DNA of 40,282 nucleotides from Candidatus Obscuribacterales bacterium (lineage in GTDB: Bacteria > Cyanobacteriota > Vampirovibrionia > Obscuribacterales > Obscuribacteraceae), in assembly GCA_019747875.1 (NCBI GenBank), contig JAIEQI010000117.1, forward strand, positions 1 through 40,282, in the 5' to 3' direction. The notes under the pieces were generated by a model. It was not told where the DNA came from, searched no databases, and saw only the letters and a program-made list of their open reading frames with translations. Below are positions 23,753-31,887 of this stretch, in pieces (positions within the stretch are counted from its first letter, which is position 1; every line of letters begins with the position of its first letter). A program made the position numbers and the translations under genes.

Positions 23753-23777
23753 ATTTTCCAATTGTCTTGTTGGAAAA
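23753..23777. promoter_or_regulatory. Dyad ATTTTCCAA...TTGGAAA, copy 2
   Basis: TTTTCCAA (23754-23761) pairs with TTGGAAAA (23770-23777). Both arms, including the TTGTTGGAAA right arm, match copy 1 at 22598-22622. It lies 125 bases before the FecR-like gene at 23902. Slightly downstream, CCTTTTAAAGG around 23811-23821 is a separate perfect palindrome flanked by ATAAC and TTAT. Confidence 0.4.
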
Positions 23778-23901
23778 TCAGACGGTAGAGTTGAAACAAG
23801 GTGGTATAACCCTTTTAAAGGTTATCAAGCGGAAGGCAATATCACCTCGCTCAGGTAGCCATTGGGCGACAACTTGAGCCCCAAATTCGGAGGTCGGAGC
23901 T

Positions 23902-25413
23902 ATGAATCCCTTTAACCGAAAATTGACAGCCTCGCTGGCTGGGGTGATTTTTGCAAGCTCAAGTCTCATGGTTGTGGGTGCGCAAGCGACCCAAGTGGGC
24001 GGAGTTGACACTGACTTCCTTGCCAACGATTATGGTCTGGCTAAGGAAGTCATTGGTGATGTGAGCAAGTCTCAACCGACCGATGATTCGCGCGCAGCTT
24101 ACGGCGAGTTTAAAGCTGTGAAAAATTTGGAGAAGTTGCCAGAAGGCACGTTGGTAAAGACAGGAAATAAGTCACAAGTCTCGATTGAGTGGATGGCCAA
24201 TGCAAAAAGGATTGGACTAACGCGACTTTGGGCCAATACGGTAGCAACTGTTTCCACTAAAACGAAACTGGTGTATTTACAAAAAGGCGAGATCCATCAC
24301 AACAAGATTGAAACGACTGGCACAGATCATGTAATTGAGACAAAGCTGTTGCAAGCTCGTATTCATGGAACCACGTGCCATGTGACCGTTGAATTTCAGG
24401 GTGACAAAGAAATTCATAGAATTGCAGTTTCGGAACTTGGCGGACGGAGAGCAGTCGAAGTCCTAAACCGACTCAACGGTAGTAGAGTTAATCTGCGTCC
24501 TGGTATTGTCCTTGAGATTAGGGGGGTGATAACGAGTCCTCCTCCTGTTTCATCACTCCCTTCTGCTGCTCCTTCGAACATGTGTTTGAAACCAGACAAG
24601 GGCGAACTGATCTTTCAAGACAACAAGACACAGATGATTGCCTATGTTATGAACTCTAAGACCGTGCTGGATCATCCGGCTGTACGTGGAGGCGACGGAG
24701 TCAAGCCCATACCATCGCTGGAGTTCATACGGCGTGATATGGCTAAAATTCCGAGCAGCGACAACTTTCTGAGTAATTTTGTTGATGCGGCAATCAACAT
24801 TGGAAAGCCGGACAAATTGATCACAAAGAACCTTTCAATCGCATGCGTTCCTAAGAGAACCGCCTACTATGTTGGACCAAACGTCGGACAGAGCGGTGGA
24901 ATCGAACTCCCAAGCTTGGCATACACCGACCTCCACCCGGCAGGCGTGATTGCCGCGAGGGATGTTCAGAATATCTTGGCTAACGCGCCTAGTGGGTCTT
25001 CAGTCGCCTCGAGCGCAAAGCCAGTGTTAGTTCCGGTTCCTCGTATCCCATTTACGGAACTTACGCCGGATTTGCCAATACCGGATCTGCTAACAGATCG
25101 TTTTGCTGATAGAGCGAGTATGCAACCAGTTTTGCAAGGACAACTGCAACAGTTCGCGCAGCAGCCCATGCAAATCCCCCAAAATATTCAGCAAGTGCAA
25201 ACACAGATGCCTGTGCAGACTCAACTGCCAGTGCCAATCACTCCGATTGCACCCCTGCAGTTTTCCCAGCCGCAACAAGTGTTGCCATTCCAACAGCAGC
25301 AAAACTTGTCGATTGTGCCGTTCAATTCGCAAGGACCTGCGTTGCCGATAGGCGGATTCAATAAGGCTGATAATCTCCAGACTAATTTGCAAAACCTGGG
25401 GAAAGCCAACTAA
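23902..25413 (+). CDS. Exported FecR-like protein with Gln/Pro-rich tail
   Basis: 503 aa. GGAGGT precedes the ATG. A signal peptide covers residues 1-30 (LTASLAGVIFASSSLMVVGA). Residues about 70-205 form a FecR-like beta domain: LEKLPEGTLVKTGNKSQVSI, then LVYLQKGEIHHN, RIHGTTCHVT from residue 153, and a final RPGIVLEIRG. Residues about 230-330 form a second region of unknown fold. The C-terminal about 130 residues are rich in Gln and Pro and low complexity. An intrinsic terminator starts 17 bases after the stop. The next gene encodes a CHASE2 histidine kinase, so the two may act together at the membrane. Confidence 0.8.
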   Translation: MNPFNRKLTASLAGVIFASSSLMVVGAQATQVGGVDTDFLANDYGLAKEVIGDVSKSQPTDDSRAAYGEFKAVKNLEKLPEGTLVKTGNKSQVSIEWMANAKRIGLTRLWANTVATVSTKTKLVYLQKGEIHHNKIETTGTDHVIETKLLQARIHGTTCHVTVEFQGDKEIHRIAVSELGGRRAVEVLNRLNGSRVNLRPGIVLEIRGVITSPPPVSSLPSAAPSNMCLKPDKGELIFQDNKTQMIAYVMNSKTVLDHPAVRGGDGVKPIPSLEFIRRDMAKIPSSDNFLSNFVDAAINIGKPDKLITKNLSIACVPKRTAYYVGPNVGQSGGIELPSLAYTDLHPAGVIAARDVQNILANAPSGSSVASSAKPVLVPVPRIPFTELTPDLPIPDLLTDRFADRASMQPVLQGQLQQFAQQPMQIPQNIQQVQTQMPVQTQLPVPITPIAPLQFSQPQQVLPFQQQQNLSIVPFNSQGPALPIGGFNKADNLQTNLQNLGKAN

Positions 25414-25429
25414 CATGAAGGTTTCGAAC

Positions 25430-25463
25430 GCCCATGATTCTTCCAGGTCATGGGCTTTTCTTT
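25430..25463 (+). terminator. Intrinsic terminator overlapping the next gene's start
   Basis: GCCCATGA (25430-25437) pairs perfectly with TCATGGGC (25448-25455) around a 10-base loop and is followed by TTTTCTTT (25456-25463). The first in-frame ATG of the CHASE2 kinase (25434-25436) lies inside the left arm. Confidence 0.75.
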
Positions 25464-27914
25464 ACGGATGCAGAAATCCGCAATACAAGCGCGTCAAAAC
25501 GATGCAAAGATGGCATAAAACGTTTGGCGGCACCGGAATTACTGGAGGAACGACCGATATCTGAGCTCCCCGCCCAGCCTGAGACAAACGAGAACAGAAA
25601 GAAGCAGAAGCTGTCGCTTAGCCTTTTTGCCATCTTCGTTTTGGTATCGATCACATTTGGGTTGATACTTAATGCAACTGACCTCTTGGACCGGCAAGAA
25701 CTGCAGACCATAAACCGTCGCTTCGAAATTAGACCATGGCTATGTTGGTCAAAAACAAGTTTATCGAGATTGAATCCGGCGCTACTCTGGGACTTCCATG
25801 AGAAGCATGAACGCCCGCGCACACTCACGTCGTGGGACTACACACTGAGCTGGTTAATTGAGAATAACCATCCGGAGCGCGCAAATAAGATCGTCATCTT
25901 CAATCACTGTGTAGAAGATGAGCCTCCAAAAGATGCTTTGACGACATATCCATGGATGGAGCCATTGATGCATTACCCGCTCCGGCGCAAGGACGTCGGG
26001 CAGATGGTCGAAACACTGGCTAAGGCTGGTGCGCGCGCCGTCATTCTCGACAGTGATTTCCCGCAATATACTCCTGACGATAAGTTCCTCGCGCAATCGA
26101 TCCACAAAGTATCCAGCGGCGAGTTCGGCAAACCGATTCCAGTGCTCATGGTGCGTGCCGTAAACTCAGGTACATCAGGACCGGTTATCCGATTACAAGC
26201 ACCGACGACACCGCAGGGAGTGCTCGAACAACTTCAGAAGTTGGAGCCCGGGGTTGACGTAGAGAAAAAATACACGGGCATGACCTGTGTTCACCAGGAT
26301 GAAGATCAAGTCGTCAGGCGCATCTATATTCAGTTGCCTTCTCTAAACAATGATGGGGCTGAATCAGTCGTTGCTAAAGTTTTGAAATCACTCGGTGAAA
26401 AGCTTCCAGATAATGTTCCGAAACTCATGGACGTGGACTTCTCTGGTCCGCCAAACATGGGCATCTACCAGGTGTTTCCACAGAGCCATTTGTTGGATCC
26501 TCAGCAAAAAGAGGTGCTATTCAGCAAGAATAAAACGAATCCTCTTAATGTTGATGGCGCCATTGTACTTATTGGAGACGGGCTAACTGACGTCTACAAC
26601 ACTCCGTTTACTAACGAAGGCATGAACCAAATGAGCGGGACAGAGATTCTCGCTAATGCCATTGATACCGTTACGCGCCGATCCTGGCCGCAACGTCTCT
26701 CGGGCTTCTCCTCAGCGTTCTATCTATTACTAGCCAGTATTACAGGTGGTGCTGTGTGGTTAGGTTGGAAACTCTTCCAGCAGAAATTCGTATCGCGGGC
26801 AACCAGCCTGAGGCATGCAAGCGTACTCCGACTTGCCAGCGACACATTGTTCTTCTGTGCCTTGTTGCTTGGCACTGACGCAGTTGCCTGTTTGATATTT
26901 GCTTATACGGGTCTTTTGGTCCCCATTTTTGTTCCATCAGTCGCATTGTTGATGGGAACTGTCGCTGCAATTGTCTGGGAACGGGAGCGCGAGCGCGAGG
27001 AAGCGTTCAGCGTCCAGCTTCGCTCCGAGAAAGAAAAACACGATCTCGAGCGCGAAAAGCTAGAATCCGAACTCATCCGCTCTGAGGTCGAAGCAGAAAA
27101 TCGCGAAATGTATCAAGATAGGAAGCGTAGGCATGAGTTTGTGCGTAGAATCAACCACGACCTCAATGCTCCTGTTAGCGTACTGAACTGGACGATATCC
27201 GAACTTACAATGATGGAACTGGAGAACTCCACCGCTAGAGAAAAGGTCAGTCGATTGGTGAAATCGTCTGATAAGTTGTGCGAATTAATCGACCAACTTG
27301 TTCAATCCTACGATTACGAAATTCTGCCAGGACCAAATAACAATCAAGCTGCGCTTTGCGATCTGGTGGCCGTGGTGGACGATTCTGTTGATAGTCAGAA
27401 GCCACTGGCGGATAAACACGATGACACCATAACGTGGGAAAAGCCGGAGGCACCACTTTGGGTAAAAGCAAATTCGCTTGAACTTTCTCGCGTCGTTGAT
27501 AATATTCTTCGTAATGCCATCAAGCACAACCCCAAGGAAACGCAGGTATTTATCACGGTTGAAAGCAACGGACAATTCCACAAGATCATCATCTCCGATA
27601 GCGGCAAAGGTATTCCGCCGGAACATTTGAAGAGAATTTTTGAACCTGGATACAGGGTCAACCCAGACAAGAAAGACGGACATGGACTTGGTTTAGATAT
27701 AGCAAAGACTCTCGTAGAAGCCATGGGCGGTGAAATCTCAGTGACGAGCACACTCGGTACTGGCACCACCTTTAAACTGAAGTTGCCTCTCTGCTCAGAG
27801 GCAAAAGCGATGCACCAAGACTTATTTGACGACGATGAATTCCAAGACGAAACTCTTGAAGATCAACCAGCCTTACGGAAGAAAACTTTGGAAATAGCGA
27901 AACACGGTGAATAA
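25434..27914 (+). CDS. CHASE2-domain membrane histidine kinase
   Basis: 826 aa as the longest frame; the ATG lies inside a terminator stem, so the true start may be downstream (for example TTG 25524), still before the first membrane helix. Order: transmembrane helix at about 59-80 (SLSLFAIFVLVSITFGLILN); extracytoplasmic CHASE2 domain at about 85-415 (LAKAGARAVILDSDFP, VDGAIVLIGDG); two or three helices at about 421-518; a charged coiled coil; HisKA with His575 in RINHDLNAPVS; HATPase with NILRNAIKHN, DSGKGIPP and GHGLGLDIAK. The His box is atypical (NHDLNAPV) but retains His and Pro. It has no receiver; its partner is the response regulator that begins 2 bases after its stop. Confidence 0.92.
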   Translation: MILPGHGLFFTDAEIRNTSASKRCKDGIKRLAAPELLEERPISELPAQPETNENRKKQKLSLSLFAIFVLVSITFGLILNATDLLDRQELQTINRRFEIRPWLCWSKTSLSRLNPALLWDFHEKHERPRTLTSWDYTLSWLIENNHPERANKIVIFNHCVEDEPPKDALTTYPWMEPLMHYPLRRKDVGQMVETLAKAGARAVILDSDFPQYTPDDKFLAQSIHKVSSGEFGKPIPVLMVRAVNSGTSGPVIRLQAPTTPQGVLEQLQKLEPGVDVEKKYTGMTCVHQDEDQVVRRIYIQLPSLNNDGAESVVAKVLKSLGEKLPDNVPKLMDVDFSGPPNMGIYQVFPQSHLLDPQQKEVLFSKNKTNPLNVDGAIVLIGDGLTDVYNTPFTNEGMNQMSGTEILANAIDTVTRRSWPQRLSGFSSAFYLLLASITGGAVWLGWKLFQQKFVSRATSLRHASVLRLASDTLFFCALLLGTDAVACLIFAYTGLLVPIFVPSVALLMGTVAAIVWEREREREEAFSVQLRSEKEKHDLEREKLESELIRSEVEAENREMYQDRKRRHEFVRRINHDLNAPVSVLNWTISELTMMELENSTAREKVSRLVKSSDKLCELIDQLVQSYDYEILPGPNNNQAALCDLVAVVDDSVDSQKPLADKHDDTITWEKPEAPLWVKANSLELSRVVDNILRNAIKHNPKETQVFITVESNGQFHKIIISDSGKGIPPEHLKRIFEPGYRVNPDKKDGHGLGLDIAKTLVEAMGGEISVTSTLGTGTTFKLKLPLCSEAKAMHQDLFDDDEFQDETLEDQPALRKKTLEIAKHGE

Positions 27915-27916
27915 CA

Positions 27917-28612
27917 ATGACTAAGATTCTGATAGTTGAAGATGACGAAGACTTCTCCGGTATATTGAAACGAGTAATCGAACAAGACGGTGAGATGTCT
28001 GTGGTCGAGGTGATCAATTGCGAGGAGGAGGCGCTAAAGCGTGTCCGCTCTCCAGAGGTGCATCAGAACAATTGCGTCCTTCTCGATTTGCAATTGCCCT
28101 TTCGCCATGGTGACAAAACAGTCAGCTCATTGGCCGGTATCAGAATTCTTGAAGAGCTGAGGCACCAACAAGGATTTTATGGCACCATTATTGTTCTTAC
28201 TAACTCAAAAGCTCCTGCTGACGGACAACGGGCTCTGGCAGCCGGCTGCGATGGTTATCTCTGCAAGCGCGCAAAGATTTCAGAAGTGCCGCAGATGTTG
28301 AATGAATTAAAGATGGCGATCAAAGGTGAAGTTATTTTGGTTTCAACACCGATGCGTCACGTGTTCATCAGAGATGATATTAGCGCGAAAGAGGCTAGAA
28401 TGCTCGACCTGCTTTCTCACGGCAAGAGTTGGGCGGAGATTGCGCGCGAACTGGGTTACAAGACACCGAAGGCGGCAGCTAACGTCGGTGATCGCGTTTT
28501 CGACAAATTGTTGAGCCCGCAAGATGCGCAAAAGGTTGCTGCCGAGGGAATGAAGAAGCGGCACAAGGCACTAGAAATCTGGACGTCTAGACGCTTGAGT
28601 CACGCACGCTAA
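27917..28612 (+). CDS. Response regulator with LuxR/GerE-like C-terminal HTH
   Basis: 231 aa. The receiver (about 1-130) has Asp9/Asp10, the phosphorylated Asp57 in VLLDLQLP, Thr95 in VLTNS and Lys117. An insertion (RHGDKTVSSLAG) follows the Asp57 loop. Residues about 153-200 (ISAKEARMLDLLSHGKSWAE, then IARELGYKTPKAAAN) resemble a LuxR-type helix-turn-helix, though more divergent than NarL. It lies 2 bases after the CHASE2 kinase and 9 bases before the pseudokinase gene, so the three almost certainly form one transcript. DNA binding is inferred; target sites may be the dyads at 22598 and 23753, but this is untested. Confidence 0.92.
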   Translation: MTKILIVEDDEDFSGILKRVIEQDGEMSVVEVINCEEEALKRVRSPEVHQNNCVLLDLQLPFRHGDKTVSSLAGIRILEELRHQQGFYGTIIVLTNSKAPADGQRALAAGCDGYLCKRAKISEVPQMLNELKMAIKGEVILVSTPMRHVFIRDDISAKEARMLDLLSHGKSWAEIARELGYKTPKAAANVGDRVFDKLLSPQDAQKVAAEGMKKRHKALEIWTSRRLSHAR

Positions 28613-28621
28613 TAACAGCCC

Positions 28622-30292
28622 ATGAGTATGATGAACGACGAGCAGTTGGATTCCGGAAAACTACCTGCAGGAGCTATCCCTCCAGGAAGTTTTATCGGAA
28701 GGTACCAGATCGTCAAAAGAATCGGCGGACCAGGCCTGCGCCTTTTTCAAGTTGTTTCACAGGAAACTCAAGAAGAACTATGCATGCATTTGCTTGAGGT
28801 GAGTGTGGCAGATCCAGCTAATGCAGCGCGTTTTGAACAGGACGCTAAAGCTTTCAAGGGAGTTAGTGATTCGCATCTCGCGAAGATCAAAGATTACGGC
28901 ATTGACGAGAATGTCGGTGCCTATCTCGTGATAGAAAATGTTCAAGGCAAGAACGTCTCGCAAATGATCAAAGAGACTTCTGGTTTGAATGAATTACAGT
29001 TTCTCGATATTTTCTCGCAAGCCTGCATGGGGCTAGCTCAGTTGCATAAGAAAGGTATGGCGCACAAAGATCTGCGCATAGTCAATATTTTCGTCTCGGA
29101 CGATTTCGAGATCAAGTTGCTTGGTTATGGAGCTGGGAAGACTGCTCGTTTCCCGCTGGACACAAGCACTGACATTTTTGCTCTCGGGTGTGCAATGTAT
29201 GAATCACTTTGCGGTCGCAAGGCGTTCAAGGTTGAGGATCCCGTCGCAGCTATGAGTTCGCCGGAAGCACCTGTACGATTCGGGGATCTGGCTCCAGCAA
29301 AAGTAGTCAATGAAAAGATCGAAAGGCTTGTATTTCGGTGTCTCAATAAGAACGCAGATGAGCGATATAAGAACGTTCAAGCAATAGCTGGGGACCTCAA
29401 ACGTATTGAAGAGGGGCAAGACTTATTGCCAGTCAAGGCTGGTGGCGCATCTGCTGGGTCAAAAACGATCAGCATCGTTGCTGGCATCATTGCATTGGTG
29501 TTGATTGTATTGGCGGGAATCTGGTACGCCACACCACAAAAGAAGGGATCTGATCCTGAGGTAATCCGCGCTTCGCTCCTGGAAGAGGAGCGCAAAGCAG
29601 ATGGGATGGTGGCAAACGGAGAGTCGGCGTCAGCTGAACAACTCTACAACAAGCTAGAACCGAGAATACAATCGGAGTTTGGTAAAGCAAGTCCAGAACG
29701 AGCGGAAATCTTGTTCAAATTGGCGAAAGTCCAGCTGATAAACGGTCAGGTTGGACCGGCGACGGACAGCTTTATGGTTTTGGCTATGATGATGAAAAAG
29801 GATCCGAGCGTATTCAAGTTGGATGAACCGCTGTCCATGTTCGTGTTCAAAATGGGAAAGGAGCACCATTTTGATAAGGGTAATTTTGATGGAGCATCAG
29901 CGATCTTCAAAGGAGCGATGTTGATCGAAACAGAATCTCCGACCAGCAGTAAAGCTCGTGTATCGGAGCTCACGACGTGGTTTGCGCGTTCACTTTATCC
30001 TGAGGGAGATAATGATAGGGCTGCGAAGTTCTTCCGGAATGCAATCAAAATGGCATCCCATCCTGAAACAGCAGAAGAGAAAAAGGCAAAGGCGTTTGCT
30101 CAGGCTGAGTACACGCGGATGATTCTTACTCATCCAAGCATGGCAGAGGACAGAAAACAGTTGGACAAGGCTAAGCAAATGTCCGAGGAATCATTGCGGT
30201 GGCGAACAAAGATAAATGACCAGGCGGGTATTGAGGAATCTAAGGGACTGATCGAGGACGTGAAAAAGAAGTACAAAGAGCTCGACGATTAG
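28622..30292 (+). CDS. Transmembrane pseudokinase with helical extracytoplasmic region
   Basis: 556 aa; ATGs at 28622, 28628 and 28631 are all possible and no strong ribosome binding site is seen. Residues about 24-265 keep a Hanks-kinase fold, including a TDIFALGCAMYESLCGRKAF helix. Catalysis looks lost: the VAIK Lys is His56 (LCMHLLE), the DFG motif is Gly168-Tyr-Gly, and the glycine loop lacks its third Gly. HRDLKPSN is HKDLRIVN, so Asp150 and Asn155 persist. A transmembrane helix at about 282-305 is followed by about 250 helical residues with TPR-like spacing (KAQLINGQVGPATDSF-like). It probably acts as a docking or allosteric partner for the adjacent two-component pair or the nearby active kinases. 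Last gene of the HK-RR unit. Confidence 0.88.
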   Translation: MSMMNDEQLDSGKLPAGAIPPGSFIGRYQIVKRIGGPGLRLFQVVSQETQEELCMHLLEVSVADPANAARFEQDAKAFKGVSDSHLAKIKDYGIDENVGAYLVIENVQGKNVSQMIKETSGLNELQFLDIFSQACMGLAQLHKKGMAHKDLRIVNIFVSDDFEIKLLGYGAGKTARFPLDTSTDIFALGCAMYESLCGRKAFKVEDPVAAMSSPEAPVRFGDLAPAKVVNEKIERLVFRCLNKNADERYKNVQAIAGDLKRIEEGQDLLPVKAGGASAGSKTISIVAGIIALVLIVLAGIWYATPQKKGSDPEVIRASLLEEERKADGMVANGESASAEQLYNKLEPRIQSEFGKASPERAEILFKLAKVQLINGQVGPATDSFMVLAMMMKKDPSVFKLDEPLSMFVFKMGKEHHFDKGNFDGASAIFKGAMLIETESPTSSKARVSELTTWFARSLYPEGDNDRAAKFFRNAIKMASHPETAEEKKAKAFAQAEYTRMILTHPSMAEDRKQLDKAKQMSEESLRWRTKINDQAGIEESKGLIEDVKKKYKELDD

Positions 30293-30610
30293 TTGCTTTT
30301 AAAATCGACTAGGCCTGCCTTAAAGAATACGAAGGTTCGTTCAGGCTATGCTTGGCTGGGATCGGACCTGCGAGCGTCGGCGGCGTTGAAGCAGCAAGCT
30401 TTTCTTTAAATTAGCTTTAAGAAGATCGAAGTGCACGATGCAGCAATGAATTCAAGCACCAGGGAGACATACATCTTCGCAGCAAACCACGCTATCAAGT
30501 GCTCGTGAGCCTGCTTCTTATAGTGTTCGTGGGGTACATTACAGACTTGCCAAGATCGCTTATCGTTTACGTGATAGAATCCCATCCTCTAATGGCAGTG
30601 GAGTATTTCG
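30293..30610. other. Intergenic region, nothing firm
   Basis: 318 bases between same-strand genes. A degenerate trace of the palindromic repeat may lie near 30370-30392 (CGAGCGTCGGCGGCG). No convincing promoter, terminator or RNA gene is seen. Confidence 0.4.
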
Positions 30611-31786
30611 ATGCGCGTAATACTGGGTTTATCGTTGCTTTTGTCTGTAGCCGCATACACCGTCGATCTTGCGTTTGCTTCCGGCACGCAATCATCACCA
30701 GGTTCTAATTCGGCGAGTGCCGATTCGGACAAGCTTGATGCAGCTTCGATGAAGAATCTCGTCCTGCTTGAGAAAAAATATTTTGAGCATACTTTCGATT
30801 CCGACACCATCGAGAACAGAGTTGAGCGCATCGAACAACTGATTCTTGGTGATGCCACCAAAGGTAATCCGCAAGACAGACTCAACAAAATGGTCAACGC
30901 TTTGACCGCAGATGGCGAAAGCCTCGAGCCGGTTAATAACAATGCCGCCAGCAGCGCAAACAATTCAAACAAGCCGGCGCCGAACAAGCAGGTGGCAAGC
31001 CGTCCTGCAGCTCAAGATGGACGTGATTTGACCAACGATCCGTATGCCAATGATCGTGATGAAGATCCCGCGGCAGGACAGACTAGCAATTACCCTCACG
31101 TCACTAATCTGGAAAAACAAATCCTTGGCACCACATATGATGGTCAGCCTTTGAATTCGAGACTCGCAAGACTTGAAACGAAGGCGTTCGGCACAGTTTC
31201 GCAATTGCCGGATTTGAGCCAAAGGACTGATGCTTTAGAGCGCTATGCCGAAACCAAACTGAGCAAGAAGCCTTTTGCCGGCGTCGAGAGCCCTGATCTG
31301 GCTGCAGCTGAATTCGAAGCGGCAAGTGGCAATTCGCCAAATTATCCACGTAACTATTCAGGCGCACCGCAACAAGCTCCGCAGCGTACCGGCTCGCAGC
31401 TCCCGCGCCAGGTATTGCAATCGCTTTTAGGAATTCCGACATTTGGACCGCCGCCTCGCGCTCAGAACAGCTCTTATGAATCATATGACCAGCCTGCTGC
31501 TCCGCAAGATGATCCGCGCGTGTTCCAGCAAGATCCGCCGCCACCGGGTGAACAAATGTTAGTTAGAGTAGGCTGGTGCGAAGTGCATACCTTCGGTCAC
31601 ACTTATCTCGGCATGCACCTCACGCAGCGCTTGCGTCAATTGAACGATGCAGTTCGTCCGGGTGCGCCTAAACAGAACGACATGCAGCTAATGGACGATC
31701 TCGACAAAATCGTAGCAGCGGTGCAAGCCCGCCACCCACATCCAGACAAGGCGATCGGTGCAAAAAACGCCGGCATGACTCAATAG
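30611..31786 (+). CDS. Exported protein with duplicated LEK...LG repeat
   Basis: 391 aa with GGAG 8 bases before the ATG and a signal peptide (VILGLSLLLSVAAYTVDLAF). Two related helical motifs are seen: residues about 50-93 (LVLLEKKYFEHTFDSDTIEN, then RVERIEQLILG) and about 165-212 (TNLEKQILGTTYDGQPLNSR, then LARLETKAFG). Each has LEK, a Tyr/Phe, a polar loop, R-x-x-R-x-E and ending in LG or FG. Asn/Ala/Gln/Pro-rich linkers separate them. The C-terminal about 75 residues (MLVRVGWCEVHTFGHTYLGM) are better folded and unidentified. I have seen this repeat style in cyanobacterial-lineage genomes, but no function is established here. Confidence 0.75.
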   Translation: MRVILGLSLLLSVAAYTVDLAFASGTQSSPGSNSASADSDKLDAASMKNLVLLEKKYFEHTFDSDTIENRVERIEQLILGDATKGNPQDRLNKMVNALTADGESLEPVNNNAASSANNSNKPAPNKQVASRPAAQDGRDLTNDPYANDRDEDPAAGQTSNYPHVTNLEKQILGTTYDGQPLNSRLARLETKAFGTVSQLPDLSQRTDALERYAETKLSKKPFAGVESPDLAAAEFEAASGNSPNYPRNYSGAPQQAPQRTGSQLPRQVLQSLLGIPTFGPPPRAQNSSYESYDQPAAPQDDPRVFQQDPPPPGEQMLVRVGWCEVHTFGHTYLGMHLTQRLRQLNDAVRPGAPKQNDMQLMDDLDKIVAAVQARHPHPDKAIGAKNAGMTQ

Positions 31787-31887
31787 CATCTCTTCCTTTC
31801 GGCAACGAGCCGCCACCCCACAAAGCTCTAGCAACGAGCTAGCTGATCCGAACCGAGCCATGTGTTGGCGACTAGATCAATATTGGG

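Noticed and set aside
31799..31842. Two small hairpins with the same GCAACGAGC core between convergent genes
   Set aside because: Stems of 4-5 bases without T-runs; too weak to call a terminator or repeat family.
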